Shown in pieces: positions 13,500-13,757 of a stretch of 13,757 nt of DNA. Each line of letters starts with the position of its first letter. The first letter of the stretch is position 1. This DNA is from UBA2386 sp046306335 (GTDB lineage: Bacteria > Planctomycetota > UBA1135 > UBA2386), in NCBI GenBank assembly GCA_046306335.1, contig JBKDXM010000057.1, positions 1 to 13,757 of the forward strand, in the 5' to 3' direction. The notes below the pieces were generated by a model. It saw only the letters and a list, made by a program, of their open reading frames with translations. It searched no databases and had not been told where the DNA came from. Made by a program: the position numbers and the translations under genes.

Positions 13500-13757
13500 C
13501 CCGATCGGCGCCTGCTGGACGCACGTGACCCGGACGCTCCGCGACGCCGAGGACGAGGCCCCGAGCACGGCGAAGCCCTTCCCCGAGGACATCCGGCAGC
13601 GATTCGCCGTCGAACGGGAAGCGACGGACGCCCGACTCGACCCCGACGGCCGCGTGCGGCTGCGACGGGAGACGTCGCGACCGATCCTCGGCACGATCCT
13701 CGCGCGCAGCCGACGCGTGCGGGGCAGTTGCCCGATGCAGGCAAGATGGCCAAGGCG
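13480..13757 (+). mobile_element. IS66-family transposase fragment, frameshifted, runs off the window
   Basis: Codons from 13480 translate to a stretch matching the C-terminal half of the IS66 DDE domain: GACWTHVTRTLRDAED with the CWxH motif (13513-13524), then EDIRQRFAVEREATDARL and RLRRETSRPILGTIL. Near 13690-13725 the homology moves to the frame one base earlier, where QLPDAGKMAKA (13725-13757) matches the LPxxxxxKA block of IS66 transposases. This implies a loss of one base or gain of two. There is no N-terminal part to the left: the frame merges with the DUF218 fragment. I therefore call it a decayed insertion-sequence remnant. The right end of the element and any inverted repeat lie outside the window. 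Confidence 0.72.

Noticed and set aside
13500..13694. Upstream extension of the DUF218 frame on the minus strand
   Set aside because: This stretch is Ser/Arg-rich on the minus strand, while the plus strand carries clear IS66 transposase sequence.

Overview
The window is very GC-rich bacterial chromosome (G or C at most third codon positions) carrying about eleven protein genes plus a decayed right edge. I see no tRNA, rRNA, CRISPR array or phage module. The best guess for the host is a member of the Planctomycetota. This rests on two secreted proteins (6710-7657 and 7907-9118) whose C-terminal domains look like those common on exported planctomycete proteins, on the scarcity of Shine-Dalgarno sequences, and on the gene mix. 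It is an inference, because no marker gene is present.

Layout. (1) 3-2029, + strand: the end of one ABC exporter subunit overlaps the start of a second, complete half-transporter, so this is probably a heterodimeric exporter. (2) 2052-3119, - strand: an exported di-heme cytochrome c peroxidase, convergent with the exporter. (3) 3120-3394: a divergent promoter region with a clear hairpin. (4) 3395-6627, + strand: a tight three-gene operon. It encodes an acyl-CoA-dehydrogenase-fold flavoprotein without the usual catalytic glutamate, a periplasmic-binding-fold (PhnD-like) protein without a signal peptide, and a ferritin-like di-iron protein with an extra N-terminal domain. This is the most interesting part of the window: it looks like an uncharacterised cytoplasmic oxidation pathway. 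(5) 6710-9118, - strand: two secreted proteins, one a probable beta-propeller. (6) 9250-10029, + strand: a two-helix membrane protein of unknown function. (7) 10063-12428, - strand: a HEAT-like repeat protein followed by an exported SOUL heme-binding-family protein. (8) 12528-13109, + strand: a Maf/YceF-type nucleotide pyrophosphatase. (9) 13194-13757: gene debris, namely a DUF218/YdcF-like fragment lacking much of its domain, abutting a frameshifted IS66-family transposase fragment that runs off the window.

How the genes may work together. The exporter pair forms one machine. The three genes at 3395-6627 are almost certainly co-expressed, with gaps of 18 and 8 bases, and combine a flavin enzyme, a small-molecule-binding fold and a di-iron oxygenase/oxidase fold. 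The peroxidase diverges from this operon and may share its control region, which would link peroxide handling to flavin/di-iron oxygen chemistry, but that link is only suggested by position. The remaining genes look like unrelated housekeeping or envelope functions.
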